From positions 1 to 45,547 of the forward strand of contig JAJEHX010000047.1 of NCBI GenBank assembly GCA_022823465.1: 45,547 bases of DNA, written 5' to 3'. The stretch's first letter is position 1; each line of letters begins with the position of its first letter. The position numbers and the translations under genes were made by a program. Shown here one piece after another: positions 8,053-16,712 of this stretch. The notes under the pieces were generated by a model. The model was given only the letters and a program-made list of their open reading frames with translations, was not told where the DNA came from and searched no databases. The DNA comes from Candidatus Latescibacterota bacterium (lineage in GTDB: Bacteria > JAAXHH01).

Positions 8053-9000
8053 GTGGCCTCCGGGAACGGAATATACGACAGCGCGCTCGACCTGATCGGC
8101 AACACCCCCCTGGTTCGCCTGAACCGGATCAATCAGGTCCCGGGGGTCGACCTGCTCGCCAAGCTCGAATCGGACAACCCCGGCGGCAGCGTAAAGGACC
8201 GCGTCGGCCTGAGCATGATCCTGGACGCGGAGCAGCGGGGCCTGCTCGAACCGGGCGGCACCATCGTGGAGCCGACAAGCGGCAACACGGGGCTCGGCCT
8301 GAGCATGGTGGCCTCGGTGCGGGGCTACAAGGTCATCCTCGTGATGCCGGACAACATGAGTTCGGAGCGGCGCGTGCTGCTGACCTCCTACGGCGCGGAG
8401 CTGGTGCTGACGCCCGGCATGCTGGGCATGGCCGGCGCCGTGCAGAAGGCGGAGGAGATACTCGCCGAACATCCGGACTACTTCATGCCCCAGCAGTTCA
8501 AGAACCCCGCCAACGTGGATATACACCGGAAGACCACGGCCGCGGAGATCTGGGAAGCGACGGAAGGAAAAATCGACGCCTTCGTGGCCGCCGTGGGCAC
8601 CGGGGGCACGCTGACGGGCGTGGGGCAATACCTGAAGGAGAAGGACGAGCGCATTCGCGTGATCGCGGTGGAACCCTCGTTGTCCCCCGTTATATCGGGC
8701 AAACCCGTGGAGAGCCTGGTGCACGCCATCCAGGGCATCGGCGCCGGGTTCATTCCCGATATCCTGGACAGGTCGATCATTGATGAAGTGATGCTGGTAG
8801 ATGATGAGGACGCCTACCAGACGGCGCGCAGCCTGGGCCTGGAGGAAGGGCTCCTGGTGGGCATTTCGGCGGGCGCCAACGTATGCGCGAGCATGCGGGT
8901 CGCCGAGAGCATGGAAGAAGGCAGGATCGTGACCATCCTGTGCGATACCGGAGAAAGGTACCTGAGCATTCGGGAGTATTTCGAAGGACAGAGCGACTAA
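8053..9000 (+). CDS. cysK: Cysteine synthase (O-acetylserine or O-phosphoserine sulfhydrylase)
   Basis: A 315-residue PLP enzyme of fold type II making cysteine. [20 protein letters not shown] opens the protein; the PLP lysine lies in GGSVKDR, the substrate loop in EPTSGNTG, the phosphate-binding loop in [11 protein letters not shown], and GISAGAN closes the site. The GTG at 8053 is chosen over an in-frame TTG at 8047 because AAGGA (8042-8046) leaves 6 bases to GTG and none to TTG. It is followed after 16 bases by a CysO-like sulfur carrier, as in the mycobacterial cysO-cysM pair, so the sulfur donor may be a protein thiocarboxylate rather than free sulfide. CysK and CysM cannot be separated with certainty. 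Confidence 0.92.
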   Translation: MASGNGIYDSALDLIGNTPLVRLNRINQVPGVDLLAKLESDNPGGSVKDRVGLSMILDAEQRGLLEPGGTIVEPTSGNTGLGLSMVASVRGYKVILVMPDNMSSERRVLLTSYGAELVLTPGMLGMAGAVQKAEEILAEHPDYFMPQQFKNPANVDIHRKTTAAEIWEATEGKIDAFVAAVGTGGTLTGVGQYLKEKDERIRVIAVEPSLSPVISGKPVESLVHAIQGIGAGFIPDILDRSIIDEVMLVDDEDAYQTARSLGLEEGLLVGISAGANVCASMRVAESMEEGRIVTILCDTGERYLSIREYFEGQSD

Positions 9001-9016
9001 GAGGAGGATCCGTCAG

Positions 9017-9370
9017 ATGGCCGTTACCGTTCGCATTCCAACCCCGCTGCGCAAGTTGACCGCCAACCAGTCCGAAATCGAAATAGACGGCGAAACCGTC
9101 GAATCGCTGATCGGAAACATGGAGGCGTCCTACCCCGGAATCAAGGATCGTATCTGCGACGAGTCCGGTAAAGTGCGGCGGTTTATCAACATCTACATCA
9201 ACGAAGAAGATATCCGGTTTCTGGACGGTACGGACACCGCGGTGAAGGCGGGAGACCGGATTTCCATCGTTCCTGCCATCGCGGGCGGCCTGGTCGATCC
9301 GGGTGGGCCGGGCTGTCAAGATGGTCCGGGTGTTCTGGGCGGTCCGGGCGGCCCGCGGGACAGCGGCTGA
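9017..9370 (+). CDS. CysO/MoaD-like sulfur carrier with a C-terminal extension
   Basis: A 117-residue protein. Residues 1-91 are a complete beta-grasp sulfur carrier ([20 protein letters not shown] ... [12 protein letters not shown]) with Gly-Gly at 90-91, close to CysO length. A further 26 residues follow, rich in Gly and Pro with one Cys ([18 protein letters not shown], then PGGPRDSG). A carrier must end in Gly-Gly to be thiocarboxylated, so this tail would need removal, as the JAMM protease Mec+ does for CysO adducts; no such protease is in the window. ATG has GAGGAGG upstream. The stop overlaps the thrB ATG. The tail DNA is internally repetitive (GGTCCGGG words), suggesting growth by tandem duplication. 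Confidence 0.85.
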   Translation: MAVTVRIPTPLRKLTANQSEIEIDGETVESLIGNMEASYPGIKDRICDESGKVRRFINIYINEEDIRFLDGTDTAVKAGDRISIVPAIAGGLVDPGGPGCQDGPGVLGGPGGPRDSG

Positions 9371-10275
9371 TGTCCTCCGTGCGGGTGCGCGTACCCGCGA
9401 CCACCGGTAACCTGGGCTCCGGCTACGACTGCGCCGGCATGGCCCTCGGCCTCCATAACACCATCGAGTTTTCCGAAACGGACTCCGGCCTGGAAGTGGC
9501 CGTTGAGGGCGAAGGCGCCGACGCGGTACCTCTCGATGAAAGCAACCTGTGCATTGTCTCCGCCCGGTCCATATTTGACGCGGTGAACTGGCAGCCCGCC
9601 GGCCTTAAGGCGTGCATGCACCACACTATTCCGGTATCTCGGGGCCTCGGCAGCAGCGGAGTCGCCATCGTGGCGGGCGCCGTGGCGGCCAATGCACTCG
9701 CTGGACAGCCGCTCGGCACGCCAGAACTGCTCCGGATCTGCTCCGACCTGGAAGGCCATCCCGACAACGTCGTTCCGTCCCTTCTCGGCGGGCTCTCCGT
9801 TAGCGGCGAGCGGGCGGGAACGATCGTGTACCAGACCTTCTCCGTACCCGCCGACCTCCAGGCCGTCGTGGCTATTCCCGAAATCACCCTCGATACGAAA
9901 GTCGCCCGCGGCGTCCTGCCGGAATCGGTATCCATGGAGGACGCGGTCTACAATCTGTGCAGCGTGGGGCTGCTCATAGGCGGTATGATGACGGGGGATT
10001 ACGCCTTGCTCCGGGAGGGCATGGCCGATCGCCTCCACCAGCCCTACCGGCAGCACCTGGTGCCCGGGCTCGCCGAGGTCATCTCGGATGCCCTGGAGGC
10101 CGGCGCCCACGGCGCGGCCCTCAGCGGCGCCGGTCCGACCGCCATCGCATTAGCCACGGAAAACCACGCAGAGATCGGGAAAGCCATGGTCGATGCTTTC
10201 TCACGGAACGGCGTGTCCGGACAATACCGGATCCTCCCGATAGACAACGAGGGATGCCAGGTCCTGCAGGACTGA
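9370..10275 (+). CDS. thrB: Homoserine kinase
   Basis: A 301-residue GHMP kinase that phosphorylates homoserine for threonine synthesis. The start VRVPATTGNLGSGYDCAGMA is the ThrB version of the family's N-terminal motif. IPVSRGLGSSGVAIVAGAVAA is the ATP-binding GHMP loop, LEGHPDNVVPSLLGGL follows, and ALSGAGPTAIAL is the C-terminal motif. The ATG overlaps the stop of the CysO-like gene by one base (TGATG) with no clear Shine-Dalgarno, so translation is probably coupled. Its place after cysteine synthase links sulfur and aspartate-family amino-acid synthesis. No thrA or thrC is in the window. Confidence 0.92.
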   Translation: MSSVRVRVPATTGNLGSGYDCAGMALGLHNTIEFSETDSGLEVAVEGEGADAVPLDESNLCIVSARSIFDAVNWQPAGLKACMHHTIPVSRGLGSSGVAIVAGAVAANALAGQPLGTPELLRICSDLEGHPDNVVPSLLGGLSVSGERAGTIVYQTFSVPADLQAVVAIPEITLDTKVARGVLPESVSMEDAVYNLCSVGLLIGGMMTGDYALLREGMADRLHQPYRQHLVPGLAEVISDALEAGAHGAALSGAGPTAIALATENHAEIGKAMVDAFSRNGVSGQYRILPIDNEGCQVLQD

Positions 10276-10279
10276 GCCC

Positions 10280-11464
10280 ATGGGCGCTCTCACGGACATT
10301 CGCGTCATCGACCTGACCCGGGTACTCGCGGGTCCCTTCACGACTATGACCCTGGGCGATCTGGGCGCCGAGGTCATCAAGGTCGAACCCTTCGGCGGGG
10401 ACGAGGCGCGGGGATTCGGCCCCTTCAAGGAGGGCGTGAGCGGCTACTTCGAGAACGTCAACCGGGGTAAGCAGAGCATCGCCATCGACCTTAAGCATCC
10501 CACAGGCCGTGAATTGCTCCTCGAATTGATCGGGAAGTCGGACGTGCTGGTGGAGAACTTCAGGCCGGGCGTTATGAAAAAGCTCGGACTGGATTACGAA
10601 GCTCTGGAGGCCCGTTTCCCGGGACTGATCTACGCGGCCTGTTCCGGGTTCGGGCAGACCGGACCCTATGCCCGGCGCGGGGCCTACGACATGATCATCC
10701 AGGGCATGGGCGGCATCGTCAGCATTACCGGCGAACCGGACCGCCCGCCCGTCCGGGTGGGCGTTTCCATTGGGGACATTGCCGCGGCCCTATACTCCTG
10801 TATCGGCATACTCACGGCACTGATCACCCGGACGCAGACAGGTAAGGGGCAGATGGTGGATATCGGCATGATGGACTGCCAGGTCGCTCTCCTCGAAAAC
10901 GCCATTGCCCGGTACGACATGACGGGCAGCGTCCCGGAACCACTCGGGGCCAGGCATCCGTCCATCACGCCCTTTCAGGCCGTCGAGACGCGGGACGGAT
11001 GGATCATGATCGCAGCGGGGAACAATGTGCTTTGGCGCCGGCTCTGCGAATTGATGGAAAGAGAATACCTGGTCGACGACGCGCGATTCAGGGACAACAA
11101 CCTGCGCACCGAAAACCACGCCGAATTGCACGCGATATTAAGCGACGTCTTCAGGGTAAGTACAACGGAAGACTGGCTGCGGCGGCTGGATGCGGCCGAG
11201 ATCCCCTGCGGCCCCATCCAGGATGTTAAACAGGTCGTGGAAGATCCCCAGGTCTTGGCTCGCGATATGATCGTAAAGCTCCTGCACCCCATCGCCGGTC
11301 CTCTCCGCGTGGCCGGCTCGCCCCTCAAGCTCTCCGACACCCCGCCCGAAATCACCCGGCATGCCCCCGCCCTGGGCGAACACACCGACCAGGTCCTTCA
11401 GACGCTTCTTGAAGCGTCTTCGGACGACCTGACAGGCTGGCGGGAATCGGGTGTGATACGGTAA
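10280..11464 (+). CDS. Class III CoA-transferase (CaiB/BaiF family)
   Basis: A 394-residue family III CoA-transferase, which moves CoA between acyl groups through an aspartyl-CoA intermediate. ALTDIRVIDLTRVLAGPFTT, LGDLGAEVIKVE, SDVLVENFRPGVMKKLGLDY and the catalytic-Asp motif GAYDMIIQGMGG (Asp137) are all present, followed by TGKGQMVDIGMMD. Family members act on carnitine, formyl/oxalyl, bile acid or succinyl substrates, and this one cannot be assigned. It starts 4 bases after thrB. A perfect 9-bp palindrome lies inside its 3-prime end (11400-11419). Confidence 0.92.
   Translation: MGALTDIRVIDLTRVLAGPFTTMTLGDLGAEVIKVEPFGGDEARGFGPFKEGVSGYFENVNRGKQSIAIDLKHPTGRELLLELIGKSDVLVENFRPGVMKKLGLDYEALEARFPGLIYAACSGFGQTGPYARRGAYDMIIQGMGGIVSITGEPDRPPVRVGVSIGDIAAALYSCIGILTALITRTQTGKGQMVDIGMMDCQVALLENAIARYDMTGSVPEPLGARHPSITPFQAVETRDGWIMIAAGNNVLWRRLCELMEREYLVDDARFRDNNLRTENHAELHAILSDVFRVSTTEDWLRRLDAAEIPCGPIQDVKQVVEDPQVLARDMIVKLLHPIAGPLRVAGSPLKLSDTPPEITRHAPALGEHTDQVLQTLLEASSDDLTGWRESGVIR
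11400..11419. other. Perfect palindrome near the 3-prime end of the CoA-transferase gene
   Basis: AGACGCTTC-TT-GAAGCGTCT: 9-bp arms that can form a strong RNA hairpin 45 bases before the stop codon. It is followed by only a few T residues, so it is not a standard intrinsic terminator, but it could stabilise or attenuate the operon transcript. Confidence 0.4.
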
Positions 11465-11497
11465 AAAGGGAGTTACTCGTAAAAGTAAGGAGGTCCG

Positions 11498-11584
11498 ATG
11501 AGCACGTCGATCCAGGCGAGGTGCTCATTCAAGGGCTTTGCCCTGTCCTCGAGCCGATTGACTTTCCGCGGCGCAGTTTCCTAG
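11498..11584 (+). CDS. Possible 28-residue small protein with an ideal ribosome-binding site
   Basis: An AAGGAGGT sequence (11488-11494 region) stands 5 bases before an ATG at 11498, the optimal arrangement. The frame is 28 codons (MSTSIQARCSFKGFALSSSR, then LTFRGAVS) and ends in TAG at 11582. The peptide is basic with one Cys and has no recognisable domain. It lies 33 bases after the CoA-transferase stop, so it could be a small last gene of that operon or the surviving start of a lost gene. Only the ribosome-binding site supports it. Confidence 0.3.
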   Translation: MSTSIQARCSFKGFALSSSRLTFRGAVS

Positions 11585-11587
11585 ATT
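11558..11587 (+). promoter_or_regulatory. Possible promoter for the small membrane protein
   Basis: TTGACT (11558-11563), 18-base spacer and TAGATT (11582-11587). It lies about 185 bases upstream of the gene at 11772. The -10 is a moderate match, so the call is tentative. Confidence 0.35.
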
Positions 11588-11771
11588 CAACTCGAAAGAT
11601 CGACTAATACTCAATAAGCTGGTTTCGGATCGTGTATGTGTTTGATATCCCGGGCATACTGCGCTTGATCTCCCCGTATTGTGCGTGTGCGTCATACCTC
11701 GATCAGGCCAGGGATCAGGCGAATGGTTCATACATCATATCAGGAGTGAGCCGAGGAACGCGGAAACTACC

Positions 11772-12191
11772 ATGGACGAATACCAAAACCAAAACCGGGT
11801 CGCCGTCTGGGGCGTTCCCGAAAACACGCGATGGTGGTTTACCGTTGTCTTTCTGGTCATCACGGCAGCAAGCCATGCTGTATTCTGGAAGTTCGGGGTT
11901 TACACCCTTTCAATTGAGCTTGTCTTCGATTATGTTATTAAGGTCGGAGGATCATCAGTATTCGCCACGTTTACGATCATAGAAGGAGTGGATTTCATGG
12001 GATGGCTCTACGAATCCATAAAGCGACGACACAGGGAGGAAGGTCGTGCGGAAGGTCGGAGAGAACGAGACCAGGCTTACAGGGAGTGGATCAGCAGGGA
12101 ACAGGAGGCTGGCACGCTTGGCACGCCGAAGCAAAGTCCTCCCCCATTTCTCGATGACGTGGTCACGCAATCAGAACGGGATTCGGCATAA
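11772..12191 (+). CDS. Uncharacterised membrane protein with charged tail
   Basis: A 139-residue protein from the ATG at 11772; the upstream-open frame looks non-coding. The N-terminal segment RWWFTVVFLVITAASHAVFW is a clear transmembrane helix. LSIELVFDYVIKVGGSSVFA and the following hydrophobic run may form a second. The C-terminal half is strongly charged (ESIKRRHREEGRAEGRRERD) and probably a cytoplasmic coiled coil, ending in a proline-rich stretch. No family recognised. The repeated RxEGRxE pattern occurs in many small membrane proteins of unknown function. It stands alone, convergent with leuB. Confidence 0.65.
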   Translation: MDEYQNQNRVAVWGVPENTRWWFTVVFLVITAASHAVFWKFGVYTLSIELVFDYVIKVGGSSVFATFTIIEGVDFMGWLYESIKRRHREEGRAEGRRERDQAYREWISREQEAGTLGTPKQSPPPFLDDVVTQSERDSA

Positions 12192-12329
12192 GCCTGTAAA
12201 GAAGCAATAAGCACTCACGCATATCCCCCTCCGCGTACTGCTTACATCTCGTGTTTGCCGCTAATGCCAGATATACCGCTTCCCCGTGGGCATTTCATCT
12301 GAAAACTGACGGTCATCCGAGCCGGGATC

Positions 12330-13382
12330 CTACCCCAAAGCCTCGGCCACGAGGTCGCCGACTTCGCTGGTGCTGTAGCCCATCCTGCCGGCGTCCATGC
12401 TCTTCATCTTGTTGCTCACTACGTCGATGATGGCCCGTTCCACCGCGTCGGCGGCCTGTGCTTCGCCCAGCTGCGCCAGCATCATCTGGCAGGAGGCGAT
12501 GGCCGCGATGGGATTGATGACGTTCTGGCCCGTGTATTTCGGCGCCGAACCCCCGATGGGCTCGAACATGGAAGCGCCTTCCGGATTGATGTTGCCGCCC
12601 GCGGCGATGCCCATGCCGCCCTGGATGATGGCGCCCAGGTCGGTGATGATGTCGCCGAACATGTTGGTCGTGACGATGACGTCGAACCACTCGGGATTCT
12701 TCACCATCCACATGCAGGTCGCGTCCACGTGGGCGTAATCGGCCGTGATGCCCGGGTATTCCTCGGCGACTTCGTAGAACGTGCGCTCCCAGAGGTCGTG
12801 GGCGTAGGTCAGCACGTTGGTCTTGGCGCAGAGGGTCACCTTGTTCTGTTGATTGCGTGCCTTCGCCGTCTCGAAGGCGAAGCGGATGCAGCGTTCGGCG
12901 CCCTTGCGTGTGTTGATGGACTCCTGCACCGCGACCTCGTCGGGCGTGCCCTTCTTGTACACGCCGCCGGCGCCGACGTACAGGTCCTCGGTGTTCTCCC
13001 GGACCACGACGAAGTCGATGTCCTCGGGGCCCTTGTCCTTGAGCGGGCAGTCCACGCCGGGGTACAGCTTGACGGGGCGCAGGTTGACGTAGAGGTCCAG
13101 TTCGAAGCGGATGGTGAGCAGGATGCCCTTTTCGAGCAGGCCCGGCGGGCAGTCGGGGTGGCCGATGGCGCCGAGATAGATGGCGTCGTAATGGCCCAGT
13201 TCCTGCAGACCCTCCCGGGGCAGGATCTCTCCTGTCCTCAGGTATCTTTCTCCACCGAAATCATATTCCGTCAGTTCATAGCCGAATGAAAACTTCTCCG
13301 AGGCCGCCTTGAGCACTTTCAGCCCTTCACGCACGACCTCCGGGCCGGTACCGTCGCCCGGAATGACCGCGATATTATACAA
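12330..13382 (-). CDS. leuB: 3-isopropylmalate dehydrogenase
   Basis: A 350-residue beta-decarboxylating dehydrogenase making 2-oxoisocaproate for leucine. IAVIPGDGTGPEVV, FELDLYVNLRPVKLYPGV, VVRENTEDLYVGAGG, VDATCMWMVKNPEWFDVIV, TTNMFGDIITDLGA and the NAD-binding GGSAPKYTGQNVINPIAAI are present. The family also includes tartrate and isocitrate dehydrogenases; the place behind leuA favours LeuB. The start is a TTG at 13382 with GGGAGG six bases upstream. It is the last gene of the operon, 36 bases after leuA. leuC and leuD are not in the window. Confidence 0.92.
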   Translation of the reverse strand: MYNIAVIPGDGTGPEVVREGLKVLKAASEKFSFGYELTEYDFGGERYLRTGEILPREGLQELGHYDAIYLGAIGHPDCPPGLLEKGILLTIRFELDLYVNLRPVKLYPGVDCPLKDKGPEDIDFVVVRENTEDLYVGAGGVYKKGTPDEVAVQESINTRKGAERCIRFAFETAKARNQQNKVTLCAKTNVLTYAHDLWERTFYEVAEEYPGITADYAHVDATCMWMVKNPEWFDVIVTTNMFGDIITDLGAIIQGGMGIAAGGNINPEGASMFEPIGGSAPKYTGQNVINPIAAIASCQMMLAQLGEAQAADAVERAIIDVVSNKMKSMDAGRMGYSTSEVGDLVAEALG

Positions 13383-13418
13383 GTGTTCCTCCCGTGAATT
13401 TGGGAATTTGGGGTTGGG

Positions 13419-14945
13419 TTATTCGACGTTCAGCCCGCTGTGCCGGGCAACGAGTTGATTGAGGGAATGCAGGTAGGCCTGGATGCTGGCTTTTACCACG
13501 TCGGTGTCCGAGGCGTGGCTGTTGAAGGACTGGTCGTGGTAGCCCACGCTGACCTGGACGTGGTGGGCGCCTTCGCGGCCGTTCGACGAGGTCTGGATAT
13601 CCTTCACGTAGGTGGGCAGTTTGGTGATCCTGTCGACGGCGTTCAGAGCGGCGAGTATCTGGTTGTCGCCCACGCCCGCCTCTTCGATCGTCTCTCCGCT
13701 GACGTGGAGCCGAACGTTCGCATCGGCCTGGCCGGAGTGGGAGGAGGTCACCCGGAAGTCTTCCAGCAGGTATTGTTCGGGCACTTCCACGGGCGTGTCG
13801 GTCACGAGGCGGTGGAGGTCTTCGTCTGCCACTTCCTTCTGCCGGTCCGCCACGTTCAGGAAGCGCACGTGGACCTTCTCGAACTCTTCCTTCTGGCTTT
13901 CGTCGTACGTGTAACCCAGTATTTCCAGGCGGTGGCGCAGGGCGTGGCGGCCGGATCTCGCCGTCAGCACGATGTCGCTCTTCTCGATGCCCACGTCCGA
14001 CGGGCTCATGATTTCGTAGTTTTCCCGGTGCTTGAGGAACCCGTCCTGGTGTATGCCCGATGAATGGGCGAAGGCGTTGCTGCCCACGATGGCCTTGTTG
14101 CGCTGCACGGGCATGTGCATCAGGTCGCGCACCAGCAGGCTCGTGGCATAGATCTGCGTGGTTTCTATACCGGTGCGCGCGTCGTAGAAATCGCCGCGCA
14201 TCTTGACGGCCATGACGATCTCTTCCAGTGATGCGTTGCCCGCCCGTTCGCCCACGCCGTTCATGGTGCACTCTACCTGGGTCGCGCCCGCCTTGATCGC
14301 CGCCAGGGAATTGGCCGTCGCCATGCCCAGGTCGTTGTGGCAGTGCACGCTGACCTTGGCCTTCTCGATGTTCGGCACAGTCGCTATCAGGCGGGAGATC
14401 AGGCTTCCCCACTGTTCGGGGACGGCGTATCCGACGGTGTCGGGGATGTTCACCACGGTGGCGCCGGCGTCGATGACCGCCTCGACGGTCTGGCACAGGT
14501 AGTCGAAATCGCTCCGGGAGGCGTCCTCGGTAGAATACTCGATGTCCTCGCAGAGATCCTTGGCGAACACGACGGCCTGTACGCCCATGTCCATGATCTG
14601 CTGGCGGGACTTGCGGAACTTGTGCTTAAGGTGGGTGTCCGACGTGCCCAGGACTATGTGGATCCGGGGGCGTTTGGCGGGTTTCACGGCCTCCGCCACG
14701 GCTACGATGTCCGATTCCACCGCCCGGGCGAGGGCGGTGATCACGGGGCCTTCGACCTGCTCGGCGATGTTCTTGACCGCGGCGAAGTCGCCGGGCGAGG
14801 ACGCGGCGAACCCCGCTTCGATCACGTCGACGCCGAGTTTGGCCAACTGGTGCGCGACCTGGATCTTCTCATCCCGGTTCAGCGAAGCGCCGGGCACCTG
14901 CTCCCCGTCGCGCAGGGTGGTGTCGAAGATGTCTACTTTTCGCAT
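13419..14945 (-). CDS. leuA: 2-isopropylmalate synthase
   Basis: A 508-residue enzyme condensing acetyl-CoA with 2-oxoisovalerate, the first leucine step. The TIM-barrel domain has DTTLRDGEQVPGASL with the metal-binding Asp, DVIEAGFAASSPGDF, the metal ligands in SVHCHNDLGMATANS, and VECTMNGVGERAGNA. SNAFAHSSGIHQDGFLK begins the linker, and the C-terminal allosteric LeuA dimer domain (about 385-508) is complete, so leucine feedback is expected. ATG at 14945 has GGGAG upstream. It lies 77 bases after ilvC on the same strand. Confidence 0.96.
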   Translation of the reverse strand: MRKVDIFDTTLRDGEQVPGASLNRDEKIQVAHQLAKLGVDVIEAGFAASSPGDFAAVKNIAEQVEGPVITALARAVESDIVAVAEAVKPAKRPRIHIVLGTSDTHLKHKFRKSRQQIMDMGVQAVVFAKDLCEDIEYSTEDASRSDFDYLCQTVEAVIDAGATVVNIPDTVGYAVPEQWGSLISRLIATVPNIEKAKVSVHCHNDLGMATANSLAAIKAGATQVECTMNGVGERAGNASLEEIVMAVKMRGDFYDARTGIETTQIYATSLLVRDLMHMPVQRNKAIVGSNAFAHSSGIHQDGFLKHRENYEIMSPSDVGIEKSDIVLTARSGRHALRHRLEILGYTYDESQKEEFEKVHVRFLNVADRQKEVADEDLHRLVTDTPVEVPEQYLLEDFRVTSSHSGQADANVRLHVSGETIEEAGVGDNQILAALNAVDRITKLPTYVKDIQTSSNGREGAHHVQVSVGYHDQSFNSHASDTDVVKASIQAYLHSLNQLVARHSGLNVE

Positions 14946-15022
14946 CGCCGCTTGCTCCCGTTGACTGTCAGCGTTCAGGTTGGCCGCGACGGTCTGTCGA
15001 CCTGGCCTGATCGGGGGGCGCT

Positions 15023-16018
15023 TTACTTATTCTCTTCGATCCAGCTCATCATACTGCGCAACTGCCGGCCGACCTCCACGATCTTCTTTTCCGATGCGTT
15101 GCGCCTGAGGGCGTTCATGACCGGTGCGTTGGCCTGGTTCTCGAGCATCCACTCCCGCGCGAACTCGCCGGACTGGATCTCGGAGAGAATGCGCTTCATT
15201 TCGGCGCGGGTCTCCTCGTTTACGATCCGCGGACCGCGGGTCAGGTCGCCGAATTCGGCCGTATTGCTGACGGAATACCGCATGCCTTCGATGCCGCCCT
15301 CGTACATGAGGTCCACGATGAGTTTCAACTCGTGGAGACACTCGAAGTAGGCTATCTCGGGCTGGTATCCGGCCTCGACGAGGGTCTCGAAACCGGCCAT
15401 GACGAGTTCGGAAGTGCCGCCGCAGAGCACGGACTGCTCCCCGAAGAGATCGGTTTCCGTTTCTTCCCGGAAGGTCGTCTCGATGACGCCGCCGCGCGTG
15501 CCGCCGATGCCCTTGGCGTAGGCAAGGCCGATGTCCCGGGCCCTGCCGGTATGATCCTGGTGGACCGCCAGCAGGCAGGGCACCCCGCCGCCTTCTTCGA
15601 AGACCCGGCGCACGAGATGGCCGGGCCCCTTGGGCGCGACCATGAAGACGTCCACGTTATCGGGCGGGACGACCTGGTTGAAATGGATGTTGAAACCGTG
15701 GGCGAATGCGAGGGCATTGCCCTCCGCCAGGTTCGGCGCGACGTAATCGTTGAATAGTCGTGACTGTAGCTCGTCGTTGACCAGCATCATGATGATGTCG
15801 GCCTCGGCGGCCGCCTGTTCCACGGTACGGGGCTCGAATCCGTCCTCGACGGCCTTGTCCCACGAACCGCCCTTCCGCAGTCCCACGATGACGTTCACAC
15901 CGGAATCACGCAGGGAAAGGGCGTGGGCGTGTCCCTGGCTGCCGTAACCGACAACCGCTATGGTCTTGCCGTCCAGTATGCCCAGGTCGGCGTCCTGATC
16001 GTAGTAAAGACGAGCCAT
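15023..16018 (-). CDS. ilvC: Ketol-acid reductoisomerase (class I)
   Basis: A 331-residue NAD(P)H enzyme of valine and isoleucine synthesis. The Rossmann fingerprint is [19 protein letters not shown], followed by VGLRKGGSW, which holds the phosphate-recognising residues for NADPH. The metal and substrate residues are visible in [13 protein letters not shown] and [17 protein letters not shown], with [12 protein letters not shown] after them. The length is that of the short, single-knot class I enzymes. ATG at 16018 has AAGGAG at good distance. It is third in the ilvB-ilvN-ilvC-leuA-leuB operon. Confidence 0.97.
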   Translation of the reverse strand: MARLYYDQDADLGILDGKTIAVVGYGSQGHAHALSLRDSGVNVIVGLRKGGSWDKAVEDGFEPRTVEQAAAEADIIMMLVNDELQSRLFNDYVAPNLAEGNALAFAHGFNIHFNQVVPPDNVDVFMVAPKGPGHLVRRVFEEGGGVPCLLAVHQDHTGRARDIGLAYAKGIGGTRGGVIETTFREETETDLFGEQSVLCGGTSELVMAGFETLVEAGYQPEIAYFECLHELKLIVDLMYEGGIEGMRYSVSNTAEFGDLTRGPRIVNEETRAEMKRILSEIQSGEFAREWMLENQANAPVMNALRRNASEKKIVEVGRQLRSMMSWIEENK

Positions 16019-16045
16019 TGGTTCTCCTTCATGCCAGACCGGCGG

Positions 16046-16133
16046 TCAGGCCGGGCCGGCGGTGATCTTCTTTCGTGCCGTACCTGCGGCCATGCTTGGT
16101 CAGGCCAGGTCGGCGGTGATCTTCCTGCGTTCC
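16046..16133 (-). repeat. 54-bp tandem duplication of the ilvN gene end
   Basis: The last codons and stop of ilvN (16100-16133) are repeated at 16046-16079 with 29 of 34 bases matching. A third, truncated copy (about 12 bases) lies at 16034-16046. The period of 54 bp is 18 codons, so the second copy keeps the ilvN frame and ends in its own TGA. Confidence 0.75.
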
Positions 16134-16660
16134 TTCTCCCAGACGGGAAGCGGGGCTTCCGGTGAGGGCGTATCCTTGCTTGCCGATTCGCGGGCCAGCG
16201 CCACCCGGCCGGTCCGGGCGATTTCCCGCACGCCGAAGGGCCGCACCATGCTGATGATGGCGTCGATCTTGTCCTCGTTGCCCGTGGCTTCCAGCATGAT
16301 CGTCTTCTGGTTGATGTCGACGATCTTGGCCTTGAAGATATCGGCGATCTGCACGAGTTCCTGCCGCGTGGCCTGGCTGGCGTTCACCTTGATCAGGGCG
16401 AGTTCCCGGTTGATGAAATTCTCGCCGGTCAGGTCCACGACCCGGATCACGTCCACGATCCGGTTCAACTGCTTGATGATCTGTTCGATGATCATCTCGT
16501 CGCCCTGGGTGACGATGGTCATGCGCGCCGTGCCGGGTTCGGCGGCTTCGCCGACGGCGATGCTGTCGATATTGAACCCCCGTCCGCTGAACAGCCCGGC
16601 AATGCGGGCCAGGACCCCGAACCGGTTTTCAACCACCATGGATATGGTATGGCGTGCCAT
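16100..16660 (-). CDS. ilvN: Acetolactate synthase small (regulatory) subunit
   Basis: A 186-residue regulatory subunit that gives the IlvB catalytic subunit valine sensitivity. The ACT domain HTISMVVENRFGVLARIAGL, FSGRGFNIDSIAVG is followed by MTIVTQGDEMIIEQIIKQLN and the C-terminal domain up to MVRPFGVREIARTGRVALARE. Usual proteins end soon after that point; here about 30 further residues (SKDTPSPEAPLP ... KITADLA) follow. It lies 52 bases after ilvB. The end of the gene, with its stop, is duplicated downstream. Confidence 0.95.
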   Translation of the reverse strand: MARHTISMVVENRFGVLARIAGLFSGRGFNIDSIAVGEAAEPGTARMTIVTQGDEMIIEQIIKQLNRIVDVIRVVDLTGENFINRELALIKVNASQATRQELVQIADIFKAKIVDINQKTIMLEATGNEDKIDAIISMVRPFGVREIARTGRVALARESASKDTPSPEAPLPVWEKERRKITADLA

Positions 16661-16712
16661 GGTACAATCAGCTCCTTGCCAGGAACATGCTACTGGCCTC
16701 TTGATTCCTTGT

